Source: Myxocyprinus asiaticus
Lineage: Eukaryota > Chordata > Actinopteri > Cypriniformes > Catostomidae
DNA length: 64,000 nucleotides
Direction: 5' to 3'
Assembly: GCF_019703515.2 (NCBI RefSeq)
Contig: NC_059385.1
Coordinates: 30,422,001-30,486,000 of the forward strand
How positions within the stretch are numbered: position 1 is the stretch's first letter; every line of letters begins with the position of its first letter. The notes beneath the pieces are model-generated. The model saw only the letters and a list, made by a program, of their open reading frames with translations, had not been told where the DNA came from and did no database searches. This document shows, piece by piece, positions 22,745 through 33,202 of this stretch. A program made the position numbers and the translations under genes.

Positions 22745-23102
22745 GCGTTTTTGGGGGACTCTTGGGGAGGGGATGTGGAGAGATGTTTAGTCTATTTATG
22801 TAGGTCTATTATATATAATATTTGTTGTTGTTGTGTGTGTGTATTATTATATGTGACCACAGGGGTGTTCGTTGGGCATCAGGGTGGGGTTGGTGATTGG
22901 GGAGGGATATTAGTGAGGGTTAAATGTTAAATGTTGATTCGTTGTATATGTGTTGGGTTTTCTTTGTTGTGTAAATATGAATCGATAAAAAAAAAATTTA
23001 ATTGGAAATTTACTAATGAAGGCAAAAGATAAATTAATTGTTAAAAAACTTAAATGATGAGCAGTTAGTGGACCTAAAATATATACTTTTATTATACATT
23101 CA

Positions 23103-23622
23103 TATACACCGATCAGCCACAACATTAAAAACACCTCCTAATATTGTGCAAGTCCCCCTCATGCCACCAAAACAGTGCCAACCGAAAACAGAATAGCATT
23201 CTGAGATGCTATTCTTCTCATCACAATTGTACAGAGCGGTTATCTGTTACCGTAGACTCTGTCAGTTTGAACCAGTCTGGCCATTCTTCGCTGACCTCTC
23301 TCATCAAAAAGGCATTTCCATCCACAGAACTGCCCCTCACTGGATATTTTTTGTTTTTGGCACAATTCGGAGTAAATTCTAGAGACTGTTGAGTGTGAAA
23401 ATCCCAAGAGATCATCAATTGCAGAAATACTCAAACCAGTCCGTCTGGCACCAACAATCATCCATGCGATTATCTAATCAGCCAATCGTGTGGCAGCAGT
23501 TCAATGCATAAAATCATGCAGATACAGGTCAGGAGCTTCAGTTAATGTTCACATCAACCATCAGAATGGGGGAAAAAAATTGATCTCAAGTGATTTGGAG
23601 CATGGCATGATTGTTGGTGCCA
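23103..23622 (-). pseudogene. Tc1/mariner-type transposon fragment with transposase N-terminus
   Basis: The + strand edge at about 23105 (CACCGATCAGCCACAACATT) is a terminal repeat end next to TA. On the - strand, 23240-23461 encodes the helix-turn-helix part of a Tc1-like transposase: GARRTGLSISAIDDLLGFSH, then STVSRIYSELC and DERGQRRMARLVQTDRV. The DDE catalytic domain is absent and the frame breaks at about 23240. The other edge abuts a gypsy fragment at 23622-23626. Confidence 0.7.
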
Positions 23623-23625
23623 AAT

Positions 23626-24160
23626 GTTCGTAAGACCGGGAAGGGGTGAGAACACACCGGAGAATTCTCTTTGCAACCGGGCCACGTCCATGACTTGTGA
23701 CGGTGAGAGGTGGTCTCCACAAGTGATTGGGCACCTCGATAAGCTTTTACGTTCACCTCCAGCACGAGCTCCTCCCTCTCCGGAACCACCGTCACCAAAG
23801 AAACAGGGACCGCCTCCCTCCATGGTTTTAAGAGGTTGAGGTGGTAAATTTGCTGTGCTCCACCCCATCCATTCGTTTAACCTCATAAATGACTTCCCTG
23901 ACTCGCAGCTTGACCTCAAAGGGTCCTTGCCACTTTGTGAGTAATTTAGAGCTTGATATGGATAGTAATAGAAAGACTTTATCTCCCTGTGTAAATTCCG
24001 TAGCCGAGCTTCCCTGTTATACAGCCGGCTTTGACATTCTTGAGCCTGTAGCAAATTCTCCTGTGATAGCTGTCCCAATGTGTGGAGTTTTTCTCTCAGG
24101 TCAAGAACGTATTGAATTTATTTTTGTTGTTTGAAGGTCCCTCCTCCCAATTTTCCCTCA
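23626..24160 (-). pseudogene. Gmr1-like Ty3/gypsy relic: integrase C-terminus then RT leader
   Basis: The - strand frame (23554-24078, breaking inside) shows an integrase C-terminal GPY/F-type region. It is seen as NLLQAQECQSRLYNREARLR, then a shifted KSFYYYPYQALNYSQSGKDP and a YHLNLKPW-like joint. After a short spacer comes GDHLSPSQVMDVARLQREFS, then GVFSPLPGLTN, which is the leader just upstream of reverse transcriptase. In ordinary gypsy elements integrase lies after RT/RNase H. Integrase directly followed by the RT leader is the order known for the Gmr1 clade of deuterostome gypsy elements. Frameshifts and truncation at both ends make it non-functional. Confidence 0.65.
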
Positions 24161-24199
24161 TGATGTCTAAGACACCGCGAGGCTTATGCCTATAGTTCC

Positions 24200-24490
24200 A
24201 ACACAAAAAGTTATTTTATTTTTAACAGAAAACTTTTAAACACTCTCTTCTTTAAACACTCTCTTCCTTAAACACTCTCATGCCACACAGGCTCAGCGGG
24301 TGTGTGTGCGGGTCTCTCTCTCTCCCTTCTACTGGCATCTGGCTTGCTTTTAACTCTGTCTTCACTCTCACTGCAATGAAAAACAGTTGTTAAAGACAAT
24401 CATGGACAGGTTATGATCCTTACCATTCTCATTTCCCAATCTCACTCTCCATTAACAAGCCGGCGCTCGACCACGCCTCCACTACCACAG
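24200..24490 (-). repeat. LTR-like stretch related to the miniature LTR element
   Basis: The blocks TTTTTAACAGAAAAC, GTGTGCGGGTCTCTCTCTCTC and CTACTGGCATCTGGCTTGCTTTTA follow the same order as CAGAAATGAACTC, CATGTGTCTCTCTCTCTC and AACTGGCACCTCCAGCTTTTC in the LTRs at 1903-2757. A short CTCTCTTCTTTAAACA-type tandem lies inside (24242-24280). It is perhaps a degraded solo LTR. The ends are not defined. Confidence 0.35.
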
Positions 24491-25155
24491 TCACCTAAAA
24501 TGAATAAATAAAGTAAAATAAAAATAACCTCTTTGATGCACACTTTTGCCTAGCTGTGGAGCTTACTGATGTGGGACTAATGCCTGACAGTCTCTGCAGC
24601 ATTACATCACAAAAGTGAGGACTCAAAGGAGGATGGCAAGAGCTTAGGGCCACATTTAGGACAAAGCTGTTGTACCCCTAAAGGTACAGTTTTGGTGCCT
24701 TTTTACAGCAAAGTGTCACTATCACTATCCTGGGGCATTAGGATCCACACAGACCATAGGGTGAGCGCACCCTGCTGGCCTAAATAACAAACTATCTAAC
24801 GCAGATGGTTTTCTACTAAGTTGCATTTTTTATATTGTCAAGCTGGATAAGTTGCATTAAACTCAAGAAGCTGAGCTCAGACAGGAAAGAAAGCTGTAAT
24901 TTATTTTTAGAGTATATGTATAAGCATGCTATTATTATTACTTTAAAGAGGTGAAAATGGCTTAAAAGAACTTTTTAAGTTTAAATAGACTTCACAACAG
25001 GAAAATGCAATCTCTGTTACACAGTTTAAAAAAAAAAAAGAAATCAGAAATAATCACTGAATGCCACGATTGACCAATCAAAATTATGTATTCTAGAGAG
25101 CTGTGTAATAAATACCTGTAGATTAAAATGATACACAACATCTCACTATTACTGT
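24491..25155. other. Gene-free stretch
   Basis: AT-rich DNA without a supported exon or repeat. Confidence 0.4.
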
Positions 25156-26002
25156 TTGATACTTAGGGTTTGGGAGGAATGAAATACATGTAATGGGAAT
25201 ACGTATTTAAAATACAAAACATAAGTAACTGTATTCCACTACAGTTACAACTTAAATCATTGGTATTTAGAATACAGTTACATTCAAATAGTATTTAGAT
25301 TACTGAAGAGATTACTTTGCGTTTTATTGTCATTTGTTTCATTTAATATTTAGTCCTTTCAAATGGAAAACATTTATACATATAAATGATGCGATCCAAA
25401 GTGCATTTGAACAGTGGTGAAACACTTTCTTATGATGTGTTACATTCATACGAGCAGACAGAGAAGTAAGCTTGGAGCAGAAGAAATAGAAATAAACCTT
25501 GTGTAAATTGTCAGCTTTATGCTAAGCTAAAATGCTATTTCTAGCCATTTTACATGCACGTTACCAGGCACGATCATATTTTCAAAATTCACGTTAGATC
25601 ATAATTTCTTCTTTTCAATTAAGACCTTTGATATTAAGGCAAAAATCATATTCTTGACAATACATTTTGTATTGTTTTCCTGTGAAAATATCTAAAAATC
25701 CTTAAAATAAGATCAATTTGATTAATCTTGTTTTAGAATCAACACTGCATAAGATGTTTAGGTTTTTCAGAGAATGTATTTTTAACACGTGTATTTTGTC
25801 TTACTGTACTGGCAGAGTTTTTATAGTCAAAACAAGTGAAAAAAATCTACCAGTGCTGAAGAAGTAATCCAAAGTATTTAGAATACGTTACTGACCTTGA
25901 GTAATCTAATGGAATACGTTACAAATTGCATTTTACAGCATGTATTCTGTAATCTGTAGTGGAATACATTTCAAAAGTAACCCTCACAACCCTGTTGATA
26001 CT
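25156..26002. mobile_element. Non-autonomous hAT-like element with perfect 8-bp duplication
   Basis: The 8-mer TTGATACT flanks the insert exactly (25156-25163 and 25995-26002). The body (25164-25994) has hAT-type ends: TAGGGTTTGGGAGG on the left and CTCACAACCCTG on the right. The interior contains repeated GGAATACGT(A/T)/GTATTCTGTAAT motifs near both ends. A second copy lies in reverse orientation at 54706-55518 with its own 8-bp duplication, confirming mobility of the family. Confidence 0.85.
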
Positions 26003-26104
26003 ACTATATATATGACACTATCATGTAGCTAAATGCGATAATTTGACAAAATTATTAATAGAATATTTCACTATATTTTTACATCCCAAAGTTTCACAGA
26101 TCCA

Positions 26105-26586
26105 CTATCTTCATGGAGAGGCTGAGTGAATGATATCTGGACTCGGACCGTGGAAGAGAGTCATTGTGTCAGAGATGCTGTAGAAGGATGGAGGTCCTGC
26201 AATGTGATCCACACACACTCCTATTTTACAGGAATTAGATACAGGGAGTACCATAATAATGTTATTGTGCCAGAATAAACAACCGAAGACGGAGAAGTCC
26301 AAACACCAAGACTGATCATTACATCCAAATCTACACTGAGATTTCCCTCCCACCAACTCATGCTCTTATATGACACTGATATACCCAAACCATTAACACC
26401 ACTCAAGCTCCCAGTAACAGCGTCCACACACTCTCACTATACACAACACCTGAGGATTACTATCAAATCTGTCTAGATGATCAGGATACTGCTGGACCGT
26501 GCCAGTGCGTGTAACCGCTCTGTTCCCCTCAGACAGACAGAGTTCCTCATTTACTGTATTCGGATCCAGTGTGAAGTGATAGGAAT
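26105..26586 (-). pseudogene. PRY/SPRY (B30.2) exon of the decayed TRIM gene
   Basis: On the - strand, a polypyrimidine tract and AG (26588-26587) precede an exon reading DSYHFTLDPNTVNEELCLSE, then GNRAVTRTG, YPDHLDRFDSNPQVLC and GRCYWELEW, the PRY part and start of SPRY. The frame then shifts twice. Later pieces are GLGISVSYKSMS, CRFGCNDQSWCLDFS, WHNN, then CKIGVCVDHIAGPPSFYSIS and DTMTLFH. The last part (FTQPLHE-like) is again in another frame. B30.2 domains bind ligand proteins in fish TRIMs. It lies downstream of, and in the same orientation as, the RING/B-box exon at 29981-30557, as in the family's gene structure. Confidence 0.75.
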
Positions 26587-29564
26587 CTAATTGAGATAAA
26601 ACACAGCATAATTTTATTTCATTTAGAATAGTTTGTCAGGATGTGCATACTGTATTATTAAGTCATTTTGATCTGTAGACTCCTTGATTAATAATTAAAT
26701 TAACAATTTTAACACAAATAAAAATTTAAGTCATACATCAATAACTGTAGATTAGAAAACAGTTTATTTAATGGTTTGATATTCCTCAAACATTATAGTC
26801 AGGGTTTGTTCAAATTATGAAGTACTTCTGCAATTAATTCAGCTCAAATTGCTTAACTTACAGACTTAGGTGTATCTATTTTTGTGAACTTTATACGTTT
26901 TAAGAAATGTATGATTAAAGTTTGAAAATCTTCCATTGACTTACATTGATTGAAAGTACAGCATTCAAAATGTTACTGACAGTGGTGATTTCATCGTAAT
27001 AGTTACATACTGAATAGAGCGCAACAGTGCACGCCCACTTTCAGCCGTCTGGGTTCCAAATGTATTTTTTCCATTAATGTGTTCCATAGGGATTCATAAA
27101 ATCCTTCATAAAAGTATTATAAGCCATAAACCAAACCAACCAGCTTTGAGGTGAATCATAATATTTCAAACTTTGATTTGAAGCAAAAAATATTTAAAAA
27201 TCTAACAAAAAGACAAAGGTACACGACTGTTTACTTAACATCTATAATGAGTGCACAAACTACAATCCCATGAAGCATTGTGAATGACGAAATATATATA
27301 TAAAGGGGTAACAGAACAGATCCAGCAGAAATATAACAATATTGTACAATGTTTTATATACATTAGCAGTGCAACATTGTACAATCCTTTATTGCACAAT
27401 AGATTAAATGGACACTTAACTTTAAATACTGTATATCAAGTTGATAAATCAAGATCAAGGCGTAATAATAATACACTGAAGACCGGAATTTTAACTGGCA
27501 ATCAATTGTAGTCTTAGAGCACAGAACAACAAAGCAGATGTAGAGAAAACTAAACACAAAGCTGCCATGCAAGAGGTAGAGCTGGGGATGGAGGAGGGTG
27601 TTAGAGTGCAGCTTACGTCCATGCAATGCAAAGGCAGCTAAGGCATTGAATATAATAAAGGACTTAAATAGAACCACTCTGATGAGCGTCTGAAATGTAT
27701 TGGTAGACGTCATAATCAGATGAGCGTCAGCTGATTGCAAGTGTGACTCACGTGACCTGCCTGAACTGACGCTACACTTGATAAACAATATATTTTATCT
27801 TTTAATTTATTTTTATTGCAAAATATTCAGATTTTTGCAAATATATACAGTATATAAAAGTAATATAAAATATAAATTATAATTATATCTTAAATGTTTA
27901 TATTTATATTTTTATATATATGTAAATATAAAAGTAGTTTGAGAGACTAGGAAGACAGACAAAATGATTGCATCATTCACAGTGTGTCATGCGAATTGGT
28001 GGTCACTGCAGAGGTCTTTTGGTACACTATGCTGGCTGTGATTCTCTAATTGGTGGTTCTTTCTCAGCTGGATCATGGGTAGTGAAGTTCCTCACCTGGA
28101 ATTCTGTTATTATACAATGAAGTTGAAATAATGTGGACTGATGGCTTCAACAAAGGCATAAACCATTGATTAACAACCACTGAGCTCATGGTAGGTCTGT
28201 CTTTAAAGGTTTATAAGTTATAGATAAAAATCAATTCCCACATGGAGAATGTAAATGGAATTTTTACCTCCAGAACCGAGTGTTGCGTTCTACTGCAATT
28301 AGTCTTCTTTCATAAATCTATTTCCATACTGAATTGTGTCTTGTCATCCTTGCACACTTCTTATTTAAGCAGATATATCTGCCTTTAAACTACACAGAGA
28401 CTACTTGTGTGCAGCCAACAGAAACACACTGAGACAACAGCAAAGCAGCTCTGATGCAGCATTTTTATTTAAAAGAACCAATATACTGAATATGTTCAGT
28501 CATACACACATAAACATACAAACACATACTCACAGACACATGCACACGTGCACACACACACACACACACTTAAAGGATGCTCTTAGGCTCTTAGGTTTGA
28601 AACAAAAATGAGCCCTTCCTCCAGGTTGTTAGCGAAAGGTACATAGAATGGTGAACAAGTTTCTTTTCTTTCATGCACTCAGGAATGCGCAAAGGAGAGC
28701 TGCAGAAGAGGAAGTCAAGATTTTCACTGTAAAATAATTTACATTTTCAGTTTGTTTCTCATTTAAACCTATTGCATGCTTACAGAGGATTGGACTATGA
28801 CAAACAAGTCGCATGACTACTTTATGACACTTTTGAGTGCTTTTTCAAGCTTTACACTGAGTCACAATCAACTTCCATGGTATGGAAATCAGCGATCGTG
28901 GCATTCTTTAAAACATCTCTCTCTATATATTTTGTGTTCATCAGAAGAAAGAAAGTAATGGCTTTGGAATGAACTTTCTGTGAGGAAAGCACCTTCCAAA
29001 TGTGAATAGAATAGTACTTAATCATCTCTCCATGTTGTGTGAATATGTTCGCTATTTGAGATAGCGGCTCACATGGTGTAAAATGATAGGTCCCTTGACT
29101 TGCAGTCAGGTAGCCAATCAACGTGTGTACCCTCTCTTTGCCTTACACTTAAATTTGCTCAGTGTGCAAGTACGCTGGTTTTACTGCAATGCGATTCAAG
29201 AGCATTCTCTGAACATGCTGTTTGCTCGGGTGGTTTCTGGGGCTTTTTCTTCTATGAGCTTGCACGGTAAGGTCTGCTTTTGGTCATGACACAAAGAAGC
29301 GTATCTTTATCAAGGTAAGTCATAGCCAAGTCAGGCACTAGCACACATCGATATCGTAGGTCATTAGTTTAAATAAATCCACACATATCTAGGCTAAGTC
29401 ACTAGTTAAATAAGCTCTGGGCTTTTCTGGTCCAGATATGCATTATGAGTCAGGTCACATGCCGTTTAATTCTTGTGGCCAAGCAGGCCACAGCACACCT
29501 AGCTAGCATACACTTGGTGTACATGGCTCTTCGGAGCAGTACACACGTCTTGGAGGTAGATCTT
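26587..29564. other. Interval between the two TRIM pseudogene exons
   Basis: The coiled-coil exons normally present between the B-box and SPRY exons of a TRIM gene were not recognised here. A CA-rich tract lies at 28495-28570. The 141-codon - strand frame at 27363-27788 has no domain. Confidence 0.4.
28495..28571. repeat. Imperfect (CA)n microsatellite
   Basis: ACACATAAACATACAAACAC-type imperfect run followed by a pure CACACACA tract to about 28570. Confidence 0.85.
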
Positions 29565-29629
29565 CTTGTTTGGGGAGTTGTGTTTTGTGTTATGTGTTTG
29601 TGCAGCTTCCCTGCTTTGTTGGGGGACTG

Positions 29630-29830
29630 TATTTGTGTCTAATTGTGCAGCAGCATGTCATACATGCTTGTTGCAGCATGTCTGTGTATGTTATAGCAAT
29701 AGCAAGTTTTTCTAACTGTGCAGCAGCAGCCTGTCCACACATGCTTTACTCAGAATATCTGTGTATGTTATAGCAATAGCAAGTGTTCATACTTGCTCTG
29801 CAGCAGCAGCAGCGTAGCAGATGTAGTCAG
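29630..29830 (+). repeat. Degenerate tandem repeat with a GCAGCAGC core
   Basis: The block TGTGTATGTTATAGCAATAGCAAGT occurs twice (about 29681 and 29760). Each is preceded by a TGTGCAGCAGC(A)-containing segment and a CA(T/C)ACATGCTT segment, with a period near 80 bp. A third partial GCAGCAGCAGCAGC follows at about 29802. Confidence 0.6.
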
Positions 29831-29980
29831 CCAAGACCAATATCCTATCAATACTTTATCACATTAACATGCAAAATCTTTCTAAAAGTTGTCCTGACTG
29901 AACTGTACTATCCATAATACTTATTTGCCTTATGATTTGCATTTAGCACTAGCATCTCAATGTCTAATTCCAATTCATAC

Positions 29981-30557
29981 CTGTTAATCTGTCCTTTCTG
30001 TTGCAGCTGATACAGTATCATGGTTTTTGTTCATCCATCGTACACAGATAACACATGTACTGCTGGTCAGTACAACAGTAGATTTCCAGCTGGTTATGTT
30101 TTTGGCAGATCATCTTCTGGAGTTCTCCAGTGGCATTAATCAAATGGTTTCTATTGCCTTTAAAGAAATTCTCATGTTGTTCAATGTGATTTTGACAGTA
30201 AGAGTTCAGACACTCAAGACAGGACTTGACAGGTTTGTGTTTTCTTCCAATACAGACGTCACATTCCACATCTCCAACTCCAGCATAACCATGAGCAGGA
30301 CGAGCAGTTTGCAGTTTTGTCTTAAGTTTTTCCACCACTTCAGCAAGCATAATACTTTTATTTAAAGCACGTCTAGGAGTGAAGGTCTGTCTGCAATGAG
30401 GGCAGCTGTAGACTTCCTTCTGATCATCCTGATCCCAGCAGTTTGTAAAACAGCTCATACAGTAACTGTGTCCACAGGGAATAGTCACTGGATCCTTAAG
30501 TAGATCCAGAGACACTGGACAGCTGAACTGGTCCTCAAAAAAATGTGATTCTTCCAT
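29981..30557 (-). pseudogene. RING/B-box exon of a finTRIM-like gene, decayed
   Basis: Starting MEESHFFEDQFSCPVS (ATG at 30557), the exon encodes a RING (LDLLKDPVTIPCGHSYCMSC, then YSCPHCRQTF), a first B-box (CDVCIGRKHKPVKSCLECLN) and a second B-box (CQKHNQLEIYCCTDQQYMCY). finTRIMs are E3 ligase-like antiviral-type proteins that are expanded in teleosts. Two defects are visible. The second zinc ligand of the RING is Ser (CPVS instead of CPVC). Near the end, a 2-base loss after Asp-Glu-Gln-Lys shifts the frame, giving a stop at 30018-30020. Restoring phase past it shows an HDTVSAATERTD tail that hits TAA just before the GTATGA donor (29980). The exon is probably dead. A truncated RING/B-box protein of about 179 residues is formally possible. 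Confidence 0.85.
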
Positions 30558-32441
30558 TACACTGCAGGCACACAAATGGTAGACACATTCAACAGCCCGA
30601 CTTAAGTTTCAGTTGAACAGAGTTGTCTGGTTCCTCGTTTGAGAGACGTGTGCAAAACGCAAGTCCACTAGGTGGATTAAAATTAAGCTGATGGAAACGC
30701 AATTTATGGCTAAAATTTCACAAGTGTCGACATAATAGTTTTCTAACTCTAGAAAAAACTCTAGCGCATAAACTCTATGTCGATACATCAAATGTTGCGA
30801 AAAACTGGTTGGAAACACTTTTTGTCGAGAAAATTGGCATTAATGCAAAAATATAGTGTCACATGACAGAATTTACCCCAATCGTTAGCCTGTGTTAATC
30901 ATGGACAAGGTATAGGATCCTTGAAAACCAATTTATTGTACATGATTATGGATTGATCTGAACGGGTTAAAGATCCGATCACTGCAAACATGACACTTCC
31001 AGGAGTGCCAATACAAATATCTCGTATCAAGACACGCACATTGACAAATGCACAGAGAACAAATGAATCACCATTGTTTGTGATTAATTTAATCGCGGTA
31101 GACATCCATTTATTTATTAAAATTGCTTTTACACACCATTCAAAATAATAGACGGCAGTCACGGAATTAGCCCACAATACAAAAAACATATCATTTCTGT
31201 GTACATATGTTTTATATTAAAAATATATGCACAGTACTAGAAGAAAAGCTTTAGTGTGATTTTTTTTGGAACACTAACATATAGCCCAATTTTATTAAAT
31301 GATTGTTTATACTTTTTGAAAAAATGCTGGCAAAATTCCCTATATTAAATTAAATAAATTGCCAAATGAAAAACGCATTAAATAAAAATAAATTACCAAA
31401 CGAAAAAAATTATATTTTTAGACCTATATATGCCTTTTCTTTACACAAACTTAAATTAGCCTTACCCTGTTCTGCAGACTAATAAAGTCAGCTGAATGAC
31501 ATTTCTACACTTCAGAACTATTTGTCCAATGCAGAGCTCACTTTCAGAAAACGAGCTTTTGAACCTTTTAAAACTTTTAAATATTTTAAATCTAAACCTC
31601 TTTTCCTCGGATCACATTTGCTGAGCTTCTTCAGAAAATGTAAATTGCATTATCACACTAAAATTAATTTGAGATGAAAATCAAGTTCAATTGGTCGTTA
31701 AAAGTTGCTGGACAAATATACGGGACATTATGCAGCTGTGATGGCAATGCTTTAGTTTAGATGATTGTTCAAAATAACCTATTGAATATCAGAAATGTAT
31801 CATATATGTAAACCCTGATATTACACAGCATCAGTTTTTCTTTAATAGCTGTGCACACAGTACATACACATTGATGGATGGTCCTTATACTAAGACCGAA
31901 AGTTTCCCCACTACTTGGTGCAGGTTGCCAGAACAGGGCCATGACGATTCACTTTCGGGTCGGAACCGGTGTCAACCTGTGACAGGTGCAACATCAGGAC
32001 CAATATTACAGTCCTATCAGAAGGGCAACTGCTCCCTTTTGATTGCAATTCCATCTTCTGATTGCATTTATTTGTGAAATTAAAATGACAGTAAGCTGGC
32101 TAATTTCAATGAATTGTCTCAGTACTCTCCCCATTTTACCAAAACTTCAGGAGGAAAACAAATAAGGGACATCTGGGAGGCGAATTAGCGATAAACACAT
32201 TTCTGTATGGAAACAGCTGAAGGGCAGATTTCTTTTGCGATAAACCAAAACTTATGCGTCAAAGTGTTTTTTTTATTAGGCATGACGTCATCACGCACAC
32301 CATTTTTATCGATAAAAGGTCATTCAAATGGAAACAGGCAGAAGACTCGAAAAGTGGATGGAAACTAAGCTATTGTCATACAGAAAGCAGCCAAGTACTG
32401 AAAGGTGAATCTTATATGTGCAGATCATATTTCACTCCATA
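30558..32441. other. Gene-free stretch upstream of the TRIM pseudogene
   Basis: AT-rich. Blocks at about 30650-30840 and 32120-32350 contain repeated GGAAAC(G/A)-type and GCGATAAA/TCGATA motifs. They could be ends of an old DNA element, but no terminal repeat could be paired convincingly. Confidence 0.3.
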
Positions 32442-32530
32442 AATAACCATGAGCAGGACGAGCAGAATCAAGGACGAGCAGAATCAAGCAGAATTACAGC
32501 AGAATCAATAACATCACATGACTGTTTGAA
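32442..32530. repeat. Stray TRIM-exon fragment with local tandem repeats
   Basis: A 23-bp segment starting ATAACCATGAGCAGGACG is identical to part of the RING/B-box exon (30284-30306, in the linker before the first B-box). It is followed by a tandem of GACGAGCAGAATCAAG and further CAGAATYA units to about 32510. The block AATCAATAACATCACATGAC at about 32503 recurs at about 51088. It probably reflects local copying or a second, nearly erased TRIM copy. Confidence 0.5.
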
Positions 32531-33202
32531 CACAAAACAACACACATTGATGATCCTCGTGTTGAGTTCTGCTGGGTTTGTCCAGTAGTATGGGATTAAT
32601 TTTGTGCCAATTATTTTGAACGTAACTTTTCTAAAAACAAATACAAATATAAACAGAGAATGAATAAAAGCAAACGGAAACTGAAATAAATAAATAAATA
32701 AATAAACTCAAAAGGCAAAATGTACACTTAGTATTCAAATAAACTGCATACTTTGTTAATTAAATTCTCTGCTTGTGTTCACTGATGAGGGCTGCACCAG
32801 CTATACGTAAATTAAAACTTAGTTGTGGCGTTAATGGGCACTAAGTCACAATTTACGCACTACTAAATATTTGAGCATTGCACCATTAAACTTAGGACGT
32901 AACCCTACGTATAAACTAAATATTTACGGCAGCCTCCGACCAGGAGTAAGGGGTGGAATAAAAAAGCAGACTCATTTAGTGACATCAATGAGCTCTATCG
33001 AGCGGTGGGATTGCCAAACTGAATCGCGCAACCTTAAAGCCCAGGCTTTAATATTAGTACTAAAGCCTTTAATTTAGTATTAGATCAATACAGGTAAACG
33101 TCATATTATGCGACTACGCATGACTTTACGGAGAGCTTACGACCTACTAGTTAAGTCTTGCGTTAAGAACAGGTGGTGCAACCAAATTAAGCACTGACTT
33201 AG

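Larger units (their letters stand above)
19713..23010 (+). mobile_element. Tx1/L1-type LINE, internally deleted, with perfect 12-bp duplication
   Basis: The 12-mer TACTAATGAAGG occurs immediately before (19701-19712) and after (23011-23022) the insert, so both ends are defined. The order is a 5' UTR, an ORF1 relic (19898-20723), a spacer with a 250-bp tandem duplication, the start of ORF2 endonuclease (from about 21481), a jump to the endonuclease C-terminus and post-endonuclease region, then the C-terminal domain, and an A-rich tail at about 22987-22996. The reverse-transcriptase palm is missing. A second member of the same family lies inverted at 56582-60420 and retains the palm. Confidence 0.85.

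Noticed and set aside
29630..29830. CRISPR-like spaced repeats
   Set aside because: Only two to three degenerate units with a GCAGCAGC core, in a vertebrate context. No spacers or cas genes.
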